Of a stretch of DNA of 64,000 nucleotides, positions 14,715-24,519 are shown piece after piece. The DNA is taken from contig JANWUW010000009.1 of assembly GCA_025057935.1 (NCBI GenBank), forward strand, positions 1-64,000, in the 5' to 3' direction. This DNA is from Thermoflexales bacterium (GTDB taxonomy: Bacteria; Chloroflexota; Anaerolineae; J036; Brachytrichaceae). The position numbers were made by a program, and so were the translations under genes. Position 1 is the stretch's first letter. Every line of letters starts with the position of its first letter. Below the pieces are notes generated by a model. The model ran no database searches. It saw only the letters and a list, made by a program, of their open reading frames with translations, and was not told the DNA's origin.

Positions 14715-15800
14715 ATGGCAACAGCGACCATCACCACCAACGGCGGCAATGGCGCAACGACCAAGCCCGCGCCCGTGCGCGCCGCTGCGCTCAACAGCAT
14801 TGGCTTGAGCAAGCTAGATTACAAGGGCTTGGAGTCCACCCTGTGCAATGGATGCGGTCACGACTCCATCTCCTCGCAGATCATCACAGCGTGTTACGAG
14901 CTTGGGCTGAAGCCGGAGAACATCGTCAAGTTCAGCGGCATCGGGTGCAGCAGCAAGTCGCCAGCTTACTTCCTCAGCCGCTCGTTTGGCTTCAACGCGC
15001 TGCACGGGCGCATGCCCTCAGTGGCGCAGGGCGCGCTGCTGGCGAACCATAAGCTGATTGGGCTTGGCGTGAGTGGTGACGGCGACACCGGCAGCATCGG
15101 CATTGGTCAGTTCCTGCACGTCATCCGCCGCAACTTGCGCATGGTATACATCATTGAGAACAACGGCGTGTATGGCTTGACCAAAGGGCAGTTCTCCGCC
15201 ACAGCCGACCTCGGGCAAGAGCTCAAGCACGCGGGCGTTAACGAGTTTCCGCCTCTTGACCTGTGCCACCTCGCTATCGTTGCTGGCGCGGGGTTCGTCG
15301 CGCGCTCGTTCGCTGGCGATCCCAAGCAGGTGGTGGAGCTGCTCAAGGCTGCCTTCAGCTTCCGTGGCACAGCCGTCATTGACATCATCAGCCCTTGCGT
15401 CACCTTCAACAATCATGAGGACTCCACGAAGAGCTACTCGTGGGGCAAGAGCCACGACGAGCGCATCAACGACTTCGGGTTCATCATGGCGCAAGAGGAA
15501 ATCCGCGTGGAATACGAGCCGGGTGAGGTGAAGGAAGTCGAGATGTTCGATGGCTCGAAGATCGTGCTGAAGAAGCTAGACGGCAGCCACGATCCAACCG
15601 ACAAGGAAGCGGCGCTGCGCTTGCTGATGGAGGCACACGACAAGCAGCTCTTCATCACCGGCTTGATCTACATCAACGGCGAGCGACCGAACCTTGCAGA
15701 GACGTTTCGGCTTGGCGACACGCCGCTTGCATACTTGCCCGAGTCGAAGTTGCGCCCTCCGCGCGAGAGCCTCGAAGGGATCATGCGAGCCATGATGTAG
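14715..15800 (+). CDS. korB: 2-oxoacid:ferredoxin oxidoreductase, beta subunit
   Basis: Thiamine-diphosphate-binding subunit, 361 residues. TLCNGCGHDSISSQII near residue 42 and the ThDP motif GDGDTGSIGIGQF...NNGVYGLTKGQFSAT near 117-155 identify KorB; the Cys residues at LCNGCGHD and GIGCSSKSP are placed where the family coordinates its iron-sulfur cluster. The first 30 residues are low-complexity (Thr/Asn/Gly/Ala). It lies 3 bp behind korA, so they are translated together. An unambiguous terminator follows, closing the gntR-korA-korB unit. The enzyme supports reverse or oxidative TCA steps under low oxygen; that use is inference. Confidence 0.94.
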   Translation: MATATITTNGGNGATTKPAPVRAAALNSIGLSKLDYKGLESTLCNGCGHDSISSQIITACYELGLKPENIVKFSGIGCSSKSPAYFLSRSFGFNALHGRMPSVAQGALLANHKLIGLGVSGDGDTGSIGIGQFLHVIRRNLRMVYIIENNGVYGLTKGQFSATADLGQELKHAGVNEFPPLDLCHLAIVAGAGFVARSFAGDPKQVVELLKAAFSFRGTAVIDIISPCVTFNNHEDSTKSYSWGKSHDERINDFGFIMAQEEIRVEYEPGEVKEVEMFDGSKIVLKKLDGSHDPTDKEAALRLLMEAHDKQLFITGLIYINGERPNLAETFRLGDTPLAYLPESKLRPPRESLEGIMRAMM

Positions 15801-15835
15801 CGCTCCGCTCGCGGATCTGCGTCAACAGCAAAGAT

Positions 15836-15874
15836 CGCGCCATGGGAGACAAGTTCCCATGGCGCGTTTTTTTT
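15836..15874 (+). terminator. Rho-independent terminator after korB
   Basis: Perfect 12-bp stem CGCGCCATGGGA / TCCCATGGCGCG around GACAAGT, followed by eight T (15867-15874). The T run touches the convergent tatD stop. Confidence 0.93.
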
Positions 15875-16656
15875 CACGAGGGGAGGCGGAACAGCGCGCA
15901 TGCGTTGTGCGTGGTCTGCGCAGCGAGTTCTTCGAGCGAGACATGGCGCACCTCTGCAATTGCGCGCGCGATGAGCGTCAAGTACGCTGGCTCGTTGCGT
16001 TGACCGCGTTTGCCCTGCGGCGGCAGGTAAGGCGCGTCGGTCTCGATGAGCAATCGGTCAGCGGGCACGTAGGCGGCAACCTCGCGCAGCCCATGCGCCT
16101 TGGGGTAGGTGACCGGCCCGCCGATACCGATGCTGTAGCCGAGATCGAGCGCGCGGCGCACGTGAGATAGCTCGCTACTGAAGGCGTGCATTACTAGCGG
16201 CAAGTCGCGCCCGTGTGAAGCGAGCAGCGCCAAGCAATCGTCGTACGCCTCGCGGCAGTGCACGATCACCGGCAAACTCAAGCGTCGCGCGAGATCGAGC
16301 TGGGCGATGAACGCCGCAGCTTGCTGCTGCGGCGTGGTCTTGTCCCAATGGTAGTCCAAGCCGATCTCGCCGATGGCGACGACGCGTGGCGCGCGCGCCA
16401 GCGCGTGCAGCGTCTCAAGCGCTGCTTCGTTGAAGCTGCCCACTTCGTTGGGGTGCACGCCCACTGCGGCGAACACACCGTCTCGCGCCTGCGCCAGCGC
16501 GACGGCGCGCCGGCTGCTCTCGAGGTCGTAAGCGGGGTTGACGAAGTGCGCTACACCTGCTTCGTGTGCGCGCGCCAGCACAGCGTCGCGGTCTGCATCG
16601 AAGGCAGACGTATCGAGATGGCAGTGCGTGTCGAACAGCACAACGGCAGCGCTCAC
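15874..16656 (-). CDS. tatD: TatD-family metal-dependent hydrolase/deoxyribonuclease
   Basis: Metal-dependent nuclease of the amidohydrolase fold; E. coli TatD acts as a 3'-5' exonuclease on DNA. The 260-residue protein has the metal ligands in FDTHCHLD near residue 8, [11 protein letters not shown] near 95, [10 protein letters not shown] near 130, VMHAFSS near 155 and [11 protein letters not shown] near 205, in TatD order. It overlaps the end of the phosphohexomutase gene by 4 bp (ATGA), so the two are translationally coupled. It is the last gene of a minus-strand unit with rmd, gmd and the mutase. A role in that sugar pathway is not implied; the linkage is probably incidental. Confidence 0.92.
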   Translation of the reverse strand: MSAAVVLFDTHCHLDTSAFDADRDAVLARAHEAGVAHFVNPAYDLESSRRAVALAQARDGVFAAVGVHPNEVGSFNEAALETLHALARAPRVVAIGEIGLDYHWDKTTPQQQAAAFIAQLDLARRLSLPVIVHCREAYDDCLALLASHGRDLPLVMHAFSSELSHVRRALDLGYSIGIGGPVTYPKAHGLREVAAYVPADRLLIETDAPYLPPQGKRGQRNEPAYLTLIARAIAEVRHVSLEELAAQTTHNACALFRLPS

Positions 16657-18077
16657 ACTTGCGCCAGCCTGGTGCCCTCTTCGAGGATCGCGCGCACCAG
16701 CTTCTTCTTAGTGGTCTCGCAATACACGCGCATCAGCGGCTCGGTGCCGCTCATGCGGATCAGCAGCCAGCCGCCATCAGCAAGCAAAAACTTGTAGCCA
16801 TCGGTCATGTTTTTGCCGACAACTTCCACGCCTGCGATGCGGCTTGGCTGGGCTTGAGCGAGTTTTGCCTTGATCGCCTCGCGCTTGGCGGCATCAATGG
16901 GAGTGTCAATTCGGTCGTAGTAGTGAGGTCCTACTTTTTCGAAGAGCAGTTCCACGAGCTCGCTCGGCTTCTTGCCAGTCTGCACCATGAAGTCGAGCAG
17001 GAACAAGTTAGCGAGGATGCCATCGCGCTCTGGCACATGCCCGCCAAAGGCGAATCCGCCGCTCTCCTCGCCGCCGATCATCGCTTGCGTCTCCAGCATC
17101 TTCGGCGCGACGTATTTGAAGCCCACTCCAGTCTCAAACACAGGCACGTTGTAGAGCTTGCCGAGCTTTTCCAGCATGCTGGTGGTGCTGAGCGTCTTCA
17201 CAATCGCGCCGCGCTTGCCGCGAATTTCGAGCAGGTAAAGCGCCAGCAAACCATATACCCACAGTTGATTGATGAACCGCCCGTTTTCATCGCCAAAGCC
17301 GCAGCGATCCGCGTCGCCATCAGTGATGCAGCAGGCGTCGTAGCCGAGCTGTTTGGTGGTGCGTAAGCCGACGTCTACGTTGGGCGGGATGGGTTCAGGG
17401 CGGCGCATCTCTGGGAAGATGGGGTTGCGCGTGTTGTGGATCTCGTGCAGCACGGTTTTGCCGCCGCCGATCAGGCGCGGCAACCAACCTGCGCCGTTGC
17501 CCCACATTGCGTCCACGACGATCTTTAAGCCGGCGTCCTTGATCGGCTTGACCTTCACCAATCGCTTGAGCTGCTGGATGTACTCCGCGCTTGGGTCGAA
17601 GCGCTCGATCAAGCCCTTCTTCACTGCAGCGTCGAAGTCGAGGGTCGGCACAGGTTGGTTGGGCGCGGGGATGTTTGCCTCGATCTCCTTCAAGCCCTCG
17701 GGGTCCACCGCGCCGCCGGTGCTGCCGCGCACCTTGAAACCGTTGTCTTGCGGCGGGTTGTGGCTGGCGGTGATGTTGATTGCGCCGAGCGCCCCCTTGG
17801 CGATCACGGCGAAGGCGATGGTCGGCGTTGGCGTTGCGCCGTCGGTGAGCCAGACCTTGATGCCGTTAGCTGCTAGCACCTCCGCAGCCGCAGCAGCGAA
17901 ATCCTCGCTTTGGAAACGCTTGTCATGCCCGATGACCACTGTGGGCTTCTTGCCCTTCGGCGCGCGCGCGAGGATGTATTGCGCGAAGCCGTGTGCGCAG
18001 CGACGCACGTTGGCGAAGGTGTAATCCTCTGCGATGCGCCCGCGCCAGCCGTCTGTACCGAACTTGATGTCGCTCAT
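16653..18077 (-). CDS. Phosphoglucomutase/phosphomannomutase
   Basis: Interconverts hexose 6- and 1-phosphates via a phosphoserine. The 474-residue protein follows the four-domain family order: start with [16 protein letters not shown], catalytic serine in [14 protein letters not shown] (about residue 100), metal loop [11 protein letters not shown] (about 245), sugar-binding [10 protein letters not shown] (about 330) and phosphate-binding [12 protein letters not shown] near the end. The ATG at 18077 has GGGAGAA 5 nt upstream; a longer frame to 18146 is not protein-like. It lies 43 bp behind gmd and could make mannose-1-phosphate for GDP-mannose, the Gmd substrate; glucose-1-phosphate is equally possible. 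GDP-mannose pyrophosphorylase is not in the window. Confidence 0.93.
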   Translation of the reverse strand: MSDIKFGTDGWRGRIAEDYTFANVRRCAHGFAQYILARAPKGKKPTVVIGHDKRFQSEDFAAAAAEVLAANGIKVWLTDGATPTPTIAFAVIAKGALGAINITASHNPPQDNGFKVRGSTGGAVDPEGLKEIEANIPAPNQPVPTLDFDAAVKKGLIERFDPSAEYIQQLKRLVKVKPIKDAGLKIVVDAMWGNGAGWLPRLIGGGKTVLHEIHNTRNPIFPEMRRPEPIPPNVDVGLRTTKQLGYDACCITDGDADRCGFGDENGRFINQLWVYGLLALYLLEIRGKRGAIVKTLSTTSMLEKLGKLYNVPVFETGVGFKYVAPKMLETQAMIGGEESGGFAFGGHVPERDGILANLFLLDFMVQTGKKPSELVELLFEKVGPHYYDRIDTPIDAAKREAIKAKLAQAQPSRIAGVEVVGKNMTDGYKFLLADGGWLLIRMSGTEPLMRVYCETTKKKLVRAILEEGTRLAQV

Positions 18078-18120
18078 GGCGTTCTCCCGTGTGTGCAGTG
18101 AGCCTGCGCTGATTGTACGG

Positions 18121-19104
<984 letters not shown>

Positions 19105-20064
19105 TCAGGGCAGGGATTGTTTCACGCGCGCGCGCCAATCGTTGAGCACATCTGCAAGCGTCTGCTCAAAGGGGATGCGCGGCAGCCAGCCAGTTGCTTC
19201 GCGGATGCGCGTGGGGTCGCCGTAGCTGATCGGCGTATCGGCTGCGCGGAACTTGCTCGGGTCGGTACGTTGTTCGATCTTCACAGAGGTGAGCGCCAGC
19301 AGCGCGTCGAGCAGCGCTTGGATCGAGCGTGGTTGCCCGCTGCATACGTTATAAGCCACGCCTGGGTCGCCGAGGCGGATCAGCGCGAGGTAGGCGCGCA
19401 CCACGTCGCGCACGTCAGTGAAGTCGCGTTGCGCTGCCATGTTGCCCAACAGCATGACTGGCGCGCGCAAGCCTGCTTCGATCTCGGCGATCTGCCGCGC
19501 GAAGTCTGCAGCGACGAAGCGCGCATCCTGCCCGGGTCCGATGTGGTTGAACGGCCGCGCGATCACCACGTCCAGCCCATGGCTGCGGCGATACTGCAGC
19601 GCAATCAGCTCCTGCGCCGCCTTGCTCACGGCGTAAGGATTAGTGGGCTGCGGCGGCCGTGACTCGGTGAAGGGCAGGTCTGCCTCGCTCTCTGGTCGCC
19701 CGTACACCTCGTTGCTAGAGACGAGCAGCACGCGCGGCGCGAGTTGGTTCGCCACAATCGCCTCGAAAAGGTTGACGGTTGCCTTAAGGTTGTTCTCGTA
19801 AGTGCCCCAAGGGTCTTTCCACGCTGTGGGCACATGCGCTTGCGCGGCAAGGTGAACAATGATGTCTGGGCGCTCGTAGCGCAGCAGGCGATTCACGGCG
19901 TCGCTGTCGCGCAAGTCTAGCTGCCACCAAAGCACGCGCGGATGTTGGCGATCGCCCGTCGCATCGCGCGAGACACCGATGAGCGTCCAGTGTGTTTCCT
20001 CGATGAGCAGCCGCGCAAGGTGTTGCCCCACGAAGCCAGCCATGCCGGTGATCAGCACACGCAT
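19105..20064 (-). CDS. rmd: GDP-6-deoxy-D-mannose reductase (GDP-4-keto-6-deoxy-D-mannose reductase)
   Basis: Reduces the Gmd product to GDP-D-rhamnose. The 319-residue SDR enzyme has ITGMAGFVGQHLARLL at its N-terminus, SSNEVYG near 118, catalytic NPYAVSKAAQE near 142 and the branch-specific RPFNHIGPGQ near 172, which favours Rmd over a fucose synthase or a simple epimerase. It is the first gene of the unit rmd-gmd-mutase-tatD. A TAAACT box lies 12 nt before the ATG. Alternative: another 4-keto-sugar reductase, but pairing with gmd makes Rmd most likely. Confidence 0.9.
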   Translation of the reverse strand: MRVLITGMAGFVGQHLARLLIEETHWTLIGVSRDATGDRQHPRVLWWQLDLRDSDAVNRLLRYERPDIIVHLAAQAHVPTAWKDPWGTYENNLKATVNLFEAIVANQLAPRVLLVSSNEVYGRPESEADLPFTESRPPQPTNPYAVSKAAQELIALQYRRSHGLDVVIARPFNHIGPGQDARFVAADFARQIAEIEAGLRAPVMLLGNMAAQRDFTDVRDVVRAYLALIRLGDPGVAYNVCSGQPRSIQALLDALLALTSVKIEQRTDPSKFRAADTPISYGDPTRIREATGWLPRIPFEQTLADVLNDWRARVKQSLP

Positions 20065-20096
20065 GCCGTGCGCGCAAGTTTACCGCGAGGGTAATG

Positions 20097-20124
20097 AAAA
20101 ACGCGCTGCTCAAACGCAGCGCGT
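20097..20124 (-). terminator. Rho-independent terminator after tRNA-Ser
   Basis: On the minus strand ACGCGCTGC and GCAGCGCGT form a perfect 9-bp stem followed by TTTTT. It ends tRNA-Ser transcription and isolates it from rmd. Confidence 0.88.
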
Positions 20125-20137
20125 GAAGCACGACAGG

Positions 20138-20226
20138 CGGAGAGAGTGAGATTCGAACTCACGGTGGGGACTAAGCCCCACAGCGGTTTTCGAGACCGCC
20201 CCGTTCGACCACTCCGGCATCTCTCC
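20138..20226 (-). tRNA. tRNA-Ser (anticodon CGA)
   Basis: 89 nt with a long variable arm (class II). Acceptor GGAGAGA/TCTCTCC, anticodon stem GCGGT/ACCGC with loop CTCGAAA, variable stem GTGGGG/CCCCAC and T-loop GTTCGAATC. The anticodon CGA reads TCG. CCA is not encoded. Confidence 0.97.
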
Positions 20227-20312
20227 GCGTGGAGCGCCTCTATTTTAATGCGCTTTGCTCACAATTGGCACTGCTGCCCGCTCCGAGGTTGCCACGGGCA
20301 CAGGCCCGCCTT

Positions 20313-20318
20313 TAGAAT
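20313..20318 (+). promoter_or_regulatory. -10 box TAGAAT directly before the PfkB-family kinase gene
   Basis: TAGAAT ends 9 nt before the ATG at 20328, leaving essentially no leader. There is no ribosome site, which supports leaderless expression. Confidence 0.5.
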
Positions 20319-20327
20319 TGCGCGCGC

Positions 20328-21257
20328 ATGCTCCTCACGGTAACGCCCAACACTGCAATTGACCGCATCCTGCGTGTGCCGCGCCTAGTGCCCAACCGCA
20401 CGCTCCGCAGCCAGCCAGCAGTGATCAGCCCAGCCGGCAAAGGCGTGTGCGCTTCGTTGGTAGCAGCGGCGCTTGGCTATCCTACGGTCGCGCTCGGGTT
20501 CGTCGCTGGCGAAGATGGGCGGCGCTTCGTCGCGCAGCTACGCCAGCGCGGCGTGCATACGGACTTTGTTGAAGTCGAAGGCGAGATGCGCTGGAACGTC
20601 GTGATCCTCGGCGAGGAAGATCAAACGCATACCACCATCACTGCCGAGGCGCTGCGGGTGCGTCTAGAGCACATTTGCGCGCTGCACGAGAAGTTTGCAG
20701 CCCACCTCAGCGAGGCGCGCTGCGTGGTGCTCGGCGGCAGCGTGCCTGCTGGTGTGTCGCCAACGCTGTCCGCAGAGTTGGTCGTGGAGGCGAAAGAGCG
20801 TGGGTTGCCAGTGGTGCTCGACGCCAGCGGTGAGGTGTTGCGCCACGGCGCGCGCGCCGCTCCGACGTGGGTGAAGCCGAATCGTGAAGAGCTCGAGTTG
20901 CTCAGTGGGCAGCCAGTGCATACGCTCGCTGATGCGCTGCACGCTGCTCGCCGCGTACATCACATGTTCGGCAGCAACGTCCTCGCTTCGCTTGGCGCAG
21001 AAGGCGCGCTGGCGATCACCGCGACTGGCGCATGGCGCGCCTTGCCTCTGCCCGTGCCGCTGGCGAACCCCGCAGGTGCAGGCGACGCCATGGTCGCTGG
21101 GCTGGCGATGGGATTGGCAAAGGGTTGGCCGCTTGAGGAATCGCTGCGCTGGGCGATTGCTGCCGCTAGCGCCACCGTCAGCTTCATCGGCACTGCCGAG
21201 CTGACGCGCGAGGCAGTGCTCAAGCTGCTCCCGCAAGTGCAGATTCTGCCGCTTTGA
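20328..21257 (+). CDS. PfkB-family (1-phosphofructokinase-like) hexose kinase
   Basis: ATP-dependent sugar kinase of 309 residues. The N-terminal glycine motif SPAGKGVCASLVAAALG (about residue 35) and the C-terminal PfkB signature NPAGAGDAMVAGLAMG (about 245, catalytic Asp in GAGD) are intact; VKPNREELELLSG near 184 is typical of the 1-phosphofructokinase/tagatose-6-phosphate kinase branch. It precedes rhaM by 30 bp on the same strand, so it may serve the rhamnose pathway as a ketose kinase in place of a FGGY-type RhaB, which is absent here. That assignment is inference; phosphorylation of fructose-1-phosphate or tagatose-6-phosphate is the family default. Confidence 0.85.
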   Translation: MLLTVTPNTAIDRILRVPRLVPNRTLRSQPAVISPAGKGVCASLVAAALGYPTVALGFVAGEDGRRFVAQLRQRGVHTDFVEVEGEMRWNVVILGEEDQTHTTITAEALRVRLEHICALHEKFAAHLSEARCVVLGGSVPAGVSPTLSAELVVEAKERGLPVVLDASGEVLRHGARAAPTWVKPNREELELLSGQPVHTLADALHAARRVHHMFGSNVLASLGAEGALAITATGAWRALPLPVPLANPAGAGDAMVAGLAMGLAKGWPLEESLRWAIAAASATVSFIGTAELTREAVLKLLPQVQILPL

Positions 21258-21287
21258 TCCACAATACCGCTCTCGAGGAGAAATGCC

Positions 21288-21608
21288 ATGCAGCGCGTTG
21301 GATTCATGCTCAAAGTCAAGCCAGACAGAATAGAGGAGTACAAGGCACGTCACAAGGCAGTCTGGCCCGAGATGCTGCAAGCTTTGCGCGAGACGGGCTG
21401 GCACAACTACTCCATCTTCATGCACACCGACGGCACGCTATTCTTCTACGTCGAGACGCCGGACTTCAAAGCCGCACTTGAGGGCATGGCACAGCGCGAA
21501 GTAAACAGGCGCTGGCAGGAGTACATGAAAGACCTGTTCGAGAACACCGGCGGCAAGCCTGCTGATCAAAGCTTCATCATGCTCGAAGAAGTGTTCCACC
21601 TCGATTGA
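21288..21608 (+). CDS. rhaM: L-rhamnose mutarotase
   Basis: Interconverts the alpha and beta anomers of L-rhamnose so that the isomerase can use both. Its 106 residues match the family (about 104). MLKVKPDRIEEYKARHKAVWPEML, then IFMHTDGTLFFYVE and the C-terminal MLEEVFHL are the conserved blocks, with active-site His, Tyr and Trp positions present. GAGGAG precedes the ATG by 8 nt. It lies between the PfkB kinase and rhaI. Confidence 0.96.
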   Translation: MQRVGFMLKVKPDRIEEYKARHKAVWPEMLQALRETGWHNYSIFMHTDGTLFFYVETPDFKAALEGMAQREVNRRWQEYMKDLFENTGGKPADQSFIMLEEVFHLD

Positions 21609-21627
21609 TCGCTGACAAGTTCTCGCT

Positions 21628-22839
21628 ATGTCCGCAGAAGCCTATCAACACCTTGCTGAGCACCTTGCCGCCAAGGGCATCGATGTGGAACACGTCAAGG
21701 CGCGTCTGAAGGCACAGCATATCGAGCTGCCCTCTTGGGGCTTCGCCAACACCGGCACGCGCTTCAAGACTTATGCGTGGCCCGGCGCTGCGCGCACGCT
21801 ACACGAGAAGATCGCCGACGCCGGCATGGTGCACAAGCTGACCGGCGTGTGCCCCTCAATTGCCATTCACATCCCATGGGACAAAGTGGACGATTGGGAC
21901 GCCGCGCGCGAATTCGCTGCCTCACAAGGATTGCGCATCGGCGCCGTCAACACCAACACCTTCCAAGCCGACCTCTATAAGTGGGGCAGCATCACCAATG
22001 CCGATGCCGCGGTGCGCCAGGCTGCGCTGGATCACCATCTGGAGTGCATCGAGATCGCCAAGAAGGTCGGCTCGAGCATCCTCAGCTTGTGGTATGCCGA
22101 CGGCACCAATTATCCCGGTCAGGCTTCTTTCGTCGAGCGCCGACATCGCATGATTGACTTCCTCAGGCAGGTGTATGCCGCGCTGCCGGAGAACATGCGC
22201 ATGCTTATCGAATACAAGTTTTACGAGCCGGCGTTCTACCACACTGACATCGCTGATTGGGGGCAAGCCTACGCCATTTGCCTCAAGCTCGGTCCGAAGG
22301 CGCAAGTATTGGTCGATCTCGGTCATCATCCTCAAGGCGCCAACATCGAGCACATCGTTGCGACGCTGCTCGACGAAGGCAAGCTGGGTGGCTTTCACTT
22401 CAACAACCGCAAGTATGGTGACGACGACCTCATCGTCGGCACCATCAACCCGCTTGAGCTGTTCTTGATTTTCAATGAGCTGGTCGCGGCTGAGGACGCT
22501 GCGCGCGATGTGGCTTATATGATCGACCAGTGCCACTATCTCGAGCCGAAAATCGCGGCGATGGTGCAGAGCGTGGTGAACATCCAGATCGCTTACGCCA
22601 AGGCGCTGATCGTGGACCGTAGAGCGCTGCGCGAGCGCCAAGCGGAGAACGATGTGCTCGGCGCAAATCGCGTGTTGATGGACGCCTTCGAGACCGACGT
22701 GCGACCGCTGCTCGCGCGCGTGCGTGAAGAAATGGGCCTACACCCAGACCCCATCGCGGCGCTACAAGCCAGCGGTTACGAGCAGCGCATCGCTGCGGAG
22801 CGCGGCGTTGCAACTACAAGTGGCGGCTTCCCAACTTAG
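21628..22839 (+). CDS. rhaI: L-rhamnose isomerase (RhaI type)
   Basis: Converts L-rhamnose to L-rhamnulose. The 403-residue TIM-barrel protein belongs to the Pseudomonas/Gram-positive type rather than E. coli Rha[20 protein letters not shown] at residues 35-53, [25 protein letters not shown] and metal-binding [14 protein letters not shown] and [16 protein letters not shown] with [13 protein letters not shown]. It starts 19 bp after rhaM and is followed by a hairpin. Aldolase and dehydrogenase steps are not encoded nearby. Confidence 0.93.
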   Translation: MSAEAYQHLAEHLAAKGIDVEHVKARLKAQHIELPSWGFANTGTRFKTYAWPGAARTLHEKIADAGMVHKLTGVCPSIAIHIPWDKVDDWDAAREFAASQGLRIGAVNTNTFQADLYKWGSITNADAAVRQAALDHHLECIEIAKKVGSSILSLWYADGTNYPGQASFVERRHRMIDFLRQVYAALPENMRMLIEYKFYEPAFYHTDIADWGQAYAICLKLGPKAQVLVDLGHHPQGANIEHIVATLLDEGKLGGFHFNNRKYGDDDLIVGTINPLELFLIFNELVAAEDAARDVAYMIDQCHYLEPKIAAMVQSVVNIQIAYAKALIVDRRALRERQAENDVLGANRVLMDAFETDVRPLLARVREEMGLHPDPIAALQASGYEQRIAAERGVATTSGGFPT

Positions 22840-22875
22840 GTGCGAAAGTGCGCGCCCACGGCTGAATGTTGCGTG

Positions 22876-22912
22876 AAGCACCGCGCCTCTGCAGGGCGCG
22901 GTGCTTTACATT
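22876..22912 (+). terminator. Terminator after rhaI
   Basis: Perfect 12-bp stem AAGCACCGCGCC / GGCGCGGTGCTT with a 7-nt loop, followed by the T-containing TACATTTG. The T run is weak. The tail TACATT may also serve as the -10 box of the next gene (11 nt before its ATG). Confidence 0.75.
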
Positions 22913-22923
22913 TGCTGCTGCGC

Positions 22924-24291
22924 ATGACGACCACAACCTCTTCGCTCACGCCTAACGTCCCTGCGACGCTGCCCGGACCCTGCGGGGTGCGTGCTGCGTG
23001 GCGCAACCTTCGTGCGTTTCGCGCCGATCTCCCTGGCTTCCTCTTGCACCTCGCGCGCGAGTACGGCGACTTCGTGCAGTTCGACTTCGGACCCTTCCGC
23101 ACCTACTTCATCAATCATCCCGATCTTCTCCATCACGTGCTGGTGAGCGACGCTAGCCGCTACTCCAAGACGCGCATCACCAAAGCTGTGCTGCGCCCCT
23201 TGCTCGGTGAGGGCTTGCTCATCAGCGACGGTGACCTCTGGAAGCGGCAGCGACGCCTCCTGCAGCCTGCGTTCCATGCGGCTCGCATTGCAGCTTACGC
23301 CGAGACCATGGTGCAGTGCACGCTCGAGGCGATGCATACGTGGCAGCCCGGCGAACAACGGCGCGTGGATCACGACATGATGACGCTGACGCTCGAGATC
23401 GTCATCCGCACGCTCTTCGGCGAAGCGCTTTCGCCTGAAGAGCGTGATGCTGTTGGGCATGCTGTGGACGTGGGGCAGAGACACGTGGGGGCAATGTTCA
23501 AGACGCTGTTTCGCCTGCCCACTTGGCTACCGACGCCAGCCAATCGTGAGCTGAAGCGTGCCGTGCAAGTGATCGACCAACTCATCGCGCGCTTCGTGGC
23601 GCGCTATCGCCAAAGCAAGCACGACCGTGGTGATTTGCTTTCCATGATGCTGTCGGCTGTGGACGAGACGGGGCAAATGACCGATGTGCAAGCCCGCGAT
23701 GAGGCGTTCACCCTCATCGTCGCCGGGCATGAGACCACGGCGAACACGCTGAGCTGGGCTTGGTATCTGCTGGCAAAACATCCTCATGTTGAAGCACGCC
23801 TCCATGACGAGCTAGATCGCGTGCTGGGCAGGCGCGCTCCCACTGTGGACGATTTGCCGCGCTTGCCTTACACAGAGGCAGTGGTGAAAGAGACGCTGCG
23901 GCTATACCCTGCAGCCTACGTGACGGCGCGCGAGCCGATCGCCGATGTGGAACTCGGCGGGCATCGCATCCCGAAGGGGCGTACTATTCTGATTGCCCCC
24001 TACACCGTTCATCGCGACCCGCGCTGGTATGAGCAGCCTGAAACGTTCATGCCTGAGCGCTGGCTTGGCGACCTAGAGAAGCACCTGCCGCGTCTTGCAT
24101 ATCTGCCCTTTGGTGCCGGCCCACGGGTGTGCATTGGCAACGCGTTTGCCATGATGGAGGCGCGCCTGATCTTGGCGACGGTGGCGCAGCGGTTCCGCTT
24201 CGTCCTCGCACCTGGGCAACGCGTAGAGCCAGAGCCTATGGTCACATTGCGCCCGCGTGGTGGGCTTTGCATGCGCGTTGTTGCGCGCTAG
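22924..24291 (+). CDS. Cytochrome P450
   Basis: Heme monooxygenase of 455 residues, likely cytoplasmic (no membrane anchor). The I-helix oxygen-binding motif AGHETTANT begins at about residue 267, the K-helix ExxR lies in KETLRLYP near 324, and the heme-thiolate loop FGAGPRVCIG starts at 396 with the ligand Cys at 403. Start: ATG 22924; the frame extends upstream through a terminator, so the longer form is unlikely. No ferredoxin or reductase gene is adjacent, so the redox partner and substrate are unknown. The organisation resembles CYP102/fatty-acid or CYP110-like soluble enzymes, but subfamily cannot be set by eye. Confidence 0.94.
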   Translation: MTTTTSSLTPNVPATLPGPCGVRAAWRNLRAFRADLPGFLLHLAREYGDFVQFDFGPFRTYFINHPDLLHHVLVSDASRYSKTRITKAVLRPLLGEGLLISDGDLWKRQRRLLQPAFHAARIAAYAETMVQCTLEAMHTWQPGEQRRVDHDMMTLTLEIVIRTLFGEALSPEERDAVGHAVDVGQRHVGAMFKTLFRLPTWLPTPANRELKRAVQVIDQLIARFVARYRQSKHDRGDLLSMMLSAVDETGQMTDVQARDEAFTLIVAGHETTANTLSWAWYLLAKHPHVEARLHDELDRVLGRRAPTVDDLPRLPYTEAVVKETLRLYPAAYVTAREPIADVELGGHRIPKGRTILIAPYTVHRDPRWYEQPETFMPERWLGDLEKHLPRLAYLPFGAGPRVCIGNAFAMMEARLILATVAQRFRFVLAPGQRVEPEPMVTLRPRGGLCMRVVAR

Positions 24292-24379
24292 GTGCCTCTC
24301 AAGGCGTAAGCTCCGCAGGCTGGGCATGCTGAAAGCAAAAAGCGCAAGGTGCTGCTGTAGTAGAATACCAGAGCAACCT

Positions 24380-24453
24380 CGGGGAATGGCGCAGCCTGGT
24401 AGCGCGCTGCGTTCGGGTCGCAGAGGTCCCGGGTTCAAATCCCGGTTCCCCGA
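24380..24453 (+). tRNA. tRNA-Pro (anticodon CGG)
   Basis: 74 nt cloverleaf: acceptor CGGGGAA/TTCCCCG, anticodon stem CTGCG/CGCAG with loop TTCGGGT, T-loop GTTCAAATC. Anticodon CGG reads CCG (Pro). A terminator follows closely. CCA is not encoded. Confidence 0.97.
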
Positions 24454-24465
24454 TCGCATCAGGGA

Positions 24466-24499
24466 GGCGAAGCAGGCGAAGGCGGCTGCTTCGCCTTTT
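24466..24499 (+). terminator. Rho-independent terminator after tRNA-Pro
   Basis: Perfect 10-bp stem GGCGAAGCAG / CTGCTTCGCC followed by five T. It ends 20 nt before the next gene. Confidence 0.93.
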
Positions 24500-24519
24500 T
24501 GAATACGATCACGAAAGCC

